Assembly: GCF_019597925.1 (NCBI RefSeq)
Contig: NZ_CP080442.1
Span: 2,398,001-2,462,000 of the forward strand
DNA length: 64,000 nt
Source of the DNA: [Clostridium] scindens
Lineage (GTDB): Bacteria; Bacillota; Clostridia; Lachnospirales; Lachnospiraceae
Direction of reading: 5' to 3'
Under the pieces are notes generated by a model. That model was not told the origin of the DNA, did not search any database, and worked only from the letters and a program-made list of their open reading frames with translations. The translations under genes were made by a program, and so were the position numbers. The first letter of the stretch is position 1. Every line of letters starts with the position of its first letter. Shown here in pieces: positions 61,319-64,000 of the stretch.

Positions 61319-62584
61319 TTACAGCTGATCTACAGAATCTGCATAACAGTCGATGATTTCTTCATAGCCTTCTGCCTGCAGCTGCTCCTTCTGGAACTTC
61401 TTGTTCTTCTTCATGTTGACGATCAGTACCTGTTTTCCTGCTTCCCGGTCCGTTTTTGCCATGGATAATACCTTGAGCATTCCTTCCTTTGGCATATTCT
61501 TTTCAAGCAGATAGGCCTTCTTAGCGCCTTTTCTTGGAACCTCGTATCCATTTTCCAGCAGCAGCATGACGATCCGCTCAAACCCAATAGAGAATCCGCA
61601 GGCCGGCGTATCCTGGCCGGTAAACTTCCCGATCATCTTGTCATAGCGTCCGCCGCCTGCCACGGAGCCGCCGAAGTCGTCCATCGTCACCTCGAATATC
61701 GTCCCTGTATAATAGGACTGTCCCCTTACCAGCGTCGGATCGAACCGGATGCCAAACTTTGCTTCCCTGGCTTCTTCCACGCTTGAGATGATCGTCTCCA
61801 TCCCCTCAGCTGTCTCTGACGAAAGGCAGCTGCCAAGCTTCTCTTTCAGATAGCGGATGCCTTCCACATCCGGCGTTACCTCGTCGAACAGGCCAAGGTA
61901 GGCCTCCACGCTTTCTTTGCCATACCCCAGTTCCTGCAGTTCCGCAGCCACGCCCTCTTTTCCAATCTTGTCCATCTTGTCAAGGACAATAAAGACTTCG
62001 TCATAATCTTCTTCCTTGAACCCGCTGTAGGCGGCCATTGCCTTCAGGATGTTCCTGTCATTGATGCATACGGTAAAATTCTGAAAGTTCAGTTTCCCCA
62101 GCATAGCCGTGGTGGCGAGAATCAGCTCGATCTCTGCCAGTATGCCCGGCTCGCCTAAGATGTCGATATCGCACTGCATAAACTGGCGGAACCTGCCCTT
62201 CTGCGGACGGTCAGCCCTCCATACATTTCCAATCTGCATTGCCTTGAATGGCGATGGCAGTTCGCTCATATGATTTGCATAATATCTTGCAAGAGGCACG
62301 GTCAAATCATACCTCAGGCCTCCGTCGACCAGATCATTTTCCTCTTTTGCCTCGTCTATCTTCAATTTCTCGCCGCGCTTTAAGATCTTGAATATCAGTT
62401 TTTCATTGTCCCCACCCTGCTTGCTGCAGAGATTCTCGATATGCTCCACGCAAGGGGTTTCCATTGATGAGAATCCATAAGTCTTGTAGGTTTCTTTTAT
62501 GAGGTGGATCACATAATCACGAATCTCCATTTCTTTTGGAAGCATGTCCTTCATTCCGGTAACCGGTTTCTTCTTTAATGCCAT
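61319..62584 (-). CDS. hisS: Histidyl-tRNA synthetase
   Basis: Charges tRNA-His. 421 residues with class-II motif 1 region, motif 2 (VWRADRPQKGRFRQFMQCD), the His-binding motifs LVRGQSYYTG, and the motif 3 region ACGFSIGFERIVMLL, with an anticodon-binding C-terminal domain. The start chosen (MALKKKPVTGMKDMLP) follows AAAGGAG by 7 bases; another ATG is two codons earlier. It overlaps the end of hemZ by 10 bp. Confidence 0.96.
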   Translation of the reverse strand: MALKKKPVTGMKDMLPKEMEIRDYVIHLIKETYKTYGFSSMETPCVEHIENLCSKQGGDNEKLIFKILKRGEKLKIDEAKEENDLVDGGLRYDLTVPLARYYANHMSELPSPFKAMQIGNVWRADRPQKGRFRQFMQCDIDILGEPGILAEIELILATTAMLGKLNFQNFTVCINDRNILKAMAAYSGFKEEDYDEVFIVLDKMDKIGKEGVAAELQELGYGKESVEAYLGLFDEVTPDVEGIRYLKEKLGSCLSSETAEGMETIISSVEEAREAKFGIRFDPTLVRGQSYYTGTIFEVTMDDFGGSVAGGGRYDKMIGKFTGQDTPACGFSIGFERIVMLLLENGYEVPRKGAKKAYLLEKNMPKEGMLKVLSMAKTDREAGKQVLIVNMKKNKKFQKEQLQAEGYEEIIDCYADSVDQL

Positions 62585-64000
62585 AGCCATTCTCCTTTTC
62601 GTTCTATCATTTCATCAATCCGGTCTATATAGGCATCGATCGCCTTTACATTCTCGATCCGCATCAGCCTCGTCATCTTTTTCTTTCTGCTGCCAGGCAT
62701 GGGTATCATGTCTTTTAGCACGATCTTCGTAGATGCGCCCGCGCCAGCGGCAACTATGGATTGCTTTTCCTCCATAATAAGTATATTGTATATTCCCGCT
62801 TTGTCAACCTTTGCATAGCCAACATTTTCGAAATTCCCCGCAATATTCTTCTGGCGATACAGATAATATGGGGCCAGTCCCATCTTCCTTGCCATGCGCT
62901 CTGCTGACCGAATCATGCCTGACATGACTTCATTTGTCTTCCCGTCCTCCCGTTTCAGATCTTCCATTTCCATCCTTGCCGCCCTTTTGATGGCAAGGGA
63001 ATGCACCGTCAGGCTGTCTGGCATAAGTTGGCCAATCTGCCTCAGGGTATCTTCCATATCCTGGAGTTCCTCTCCCGGAAGCCCTGCGATAATATCCATA
63101 TTAATATTGTCAAACCCTAGCTCCCTCGCCATGCCATATGCCGTTACGATCTGCTCTACGCTGTGCCTGCGCCCGATGGCATCCAGCGTCTTTTGCTGCA
63201 TGCTCTGCGGATTAATGGAGATCCGGGTGACGCCGTGACGTCTGATCGCTTCTAGTTTCTCCCTGGTAATGCTGTCCGGCCGTCCGGCCTCCACCGTATA
63301 TTCCAGAAGATGCTCCCTTGAGAAGTTCTCATCAATACAGCACAGGAGGCGTTCCAGCTGTCCCGCCGTAAGCGTGGTAGGCGTACCCCCTCCGATGTAG
63401 ATGGTATTCAGTTTCTTTAAGGAAGACTTCTGCGCGATAAACTTCAACTCTTTGCACAAGGCATCCAGATAATCCTCTACCTTGCTCTCCCAGTCGGCTA
63501 AGGCCCCGGAACCAAAGGAACAGTAGCTGCACACGGTGGGACAGAACGGGATACCCACATAAAGGCTGTACCCATTGTCATAGTCCAGCCGCTCTAGCAG
63601 TTCCTTCTCCCTTCCGGCAATCTCCCATGCCAGAGAAGCCTTCTCATTGCTTACCATATAGGTCTCGTGAAACCAGGAGATAAATGCCGTCTCGTCCATC
63701 CCCTCTTCCAGCTTCTTCATGGCAATCTTCGTGGGCCTGACCCCGGTAAGAATCCCCCAGGAAAGAGAGTTCCCCGTCTCTTCTTCAAGCAGTCCGTATA
63801 ACTTTACATCAATCTGTCGTTTGATCTTAGCCTCTTTCTCTGTACCTGGAGCTTCGACCGGCATATCCGCCGCACCCACCGTGATCTTCCGGCCATCTTC
63901 CAGCAGCACCGTTACATAATTAGAGGCTTTTTCCTCCACCCGGCACACAGCCTGTGCCGATGGATAAAAAGCCTTAATCATATGGTACGTATTATAAGTA
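62575..64000 (-). CDS. hemZ: Coproporphyrinogen III dehydrogenase HemZ-like radical SAM protein, 5' end cut by window
   Basis: Radical SAM enzyme of the HemN/HemZ group. The [4Fe-4S]-SAM motif is GIPFCPTVCSYCSFGSG (CxxxCxxC), followed by TIYIGGGTPTTL (SAM GGxPT-type), a SAM-binding ISINPQSMQQKTLDAIGR and NMDIIAGLPGE. A first ATG at 63981 has no ribosome site, the frame stays open to the window edge, and family members have some 20-30 more residues at the N-terminus, so the gene very likely starts beyond base 64000. Anaerobic clostridia carry it even without haem synthesis, so the true substrate is open. Confidence 0.92.
   Translation of the reverse strand, partial: TYNTYHMIKAFYPSAQAVCRVEEKASNYVTVLLEDGRKITVGAADMPVEAPGTEKEAKIKRQIDVKLYGLLEEETGNSLSWGILTGVRPTKIAMKKLEEGMDETAFISWFHETYMVSNEKASLAWEIAGREKELLERLDYDNGYSLYVGIPFCPTVCSYCSFGSGALADWESKVEDYLDALCKELKFIAQKSSLKKLNTIYIGGGTPTTLTAGQLERLLCCIDENFSREHLLEYTVEAGRPDSITREKLEAIRRHGVTRISINPQSMQQKTLDAIGRRHSVEQIVTAYGMARELGFDNINMDIIAGLPGEELQDMEDTLRQIGQLMPDSLTVHSLAIKRAARMEMEDLKREDGKTNEVMSGMIRSAERMARKMGLAPYYLYRQKNIAGNFENVGYAKVDKAGIYNILIMEEKQSIVAAGAGASTKIVLKDMIPMPGSRKKKMTRLMRIENVKAIDAYIDRIDEMIERKGEWLWH

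Overview
The window reads as chromosomal DNA of a strictly anaerobic, low-to-mid GC Firmicute, most likely a gut Lachnospiraceae (Clostridium scindens/Dorea/Blautia-like). This rests on gene content and order (hrcA-grpE-dnaK with a CIRCE site, HemZ-hisS-aspS, Mn-type pyrophosphatase with CBS/DRTGG insert, DUF3793/DUF2325, T-box and THF riboswitches) and on AGGAGG-type ribosome sites. The species is not assigned. I see no rRNA, CRISPR array, IS element, prophage or recombinase. Both ends cut genes: dnaK loses its 3' end at base 1 and hemZ its 5' end at base 64000.

Layout. 1-3.7 kb: heat-shock operon hrcA-grpE-dnaK. 3.7-21.6 kb: the standout accessory locus, all on the minus strand. It holds a RuBisCO-like protein (RLP), E1 alpha and E1 beta of an acetoin/2-oxoacid dehydrogenase, a D-2-hydroxyacid dehydrogenase, an FGGY sugar/polyol kinase, a free-standing lipoyl-domain protein, a separate E2 catalytic protein, an AraC-type response regulator, a Zn-dependent alcohol dehydrogenase, E3 (dihydrolipoamide dehydrogenase), an Rbs-like sugar ABC transporter and two lipoate-protein ligases, one at each end. 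21.7-24.9 kb: small unknown protein, bacitracin-type ABC exporter and XRE regulator. 25-34.7 kb: mixed housekeeping (Crp-family regulator with divergent ferredoxin, CsoR, RarA, TcdA, polysaccharide deacetylase, MATE pump, Mn-pyrophosphatase, S1 protein). 34.7-38.3 kb: redox protein, NAD synthetase, Hsp33, methyltransferase. 38.5-43.7 kb: MMPL pump, exported heptad-repeat partner and divergent TetR with three 13-bp operators. 43.8-45.7 kb: GntR-controlled ABC exporter. 45.8-51 kb: branched-chain amino acid genes ilvB-ilvN-ilvE-ilvE under a T-box whose specifier appears to be valine GUA; ilvE is tandemly duplicated. 51-56 kb: glycosyltransferase, folA, thyA, DUF2325/DUF3793, MarR, and folT under a THF riboswitch. 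56-64 kb: MATE pump, homoserine dehydrogenase, tRNA-Gly(GCC), aspS, hisS, hemZ.

How it fits together. The RLP locus looks like a self-contained catabolic system: sugar or polyol uptake, oxidation (Zn-ADH and/or 2-hydroxyacid dehydrogenase), phosphorylation (FGGY kinase), a RLP step on a phosphorylated keto-compound, then thiamine/lipoate-dependent cleavage of a diketone, acyloin or 2-oxoacid to acyl-CoA and NADH, with dedicated lipoate attachment. The RLP and lplA promoters share a palindrome-plus-minus-10 module with compensatory base changes, which suggests common control. Substrate and step order are inference; I cannot name the compound from sequence alone.
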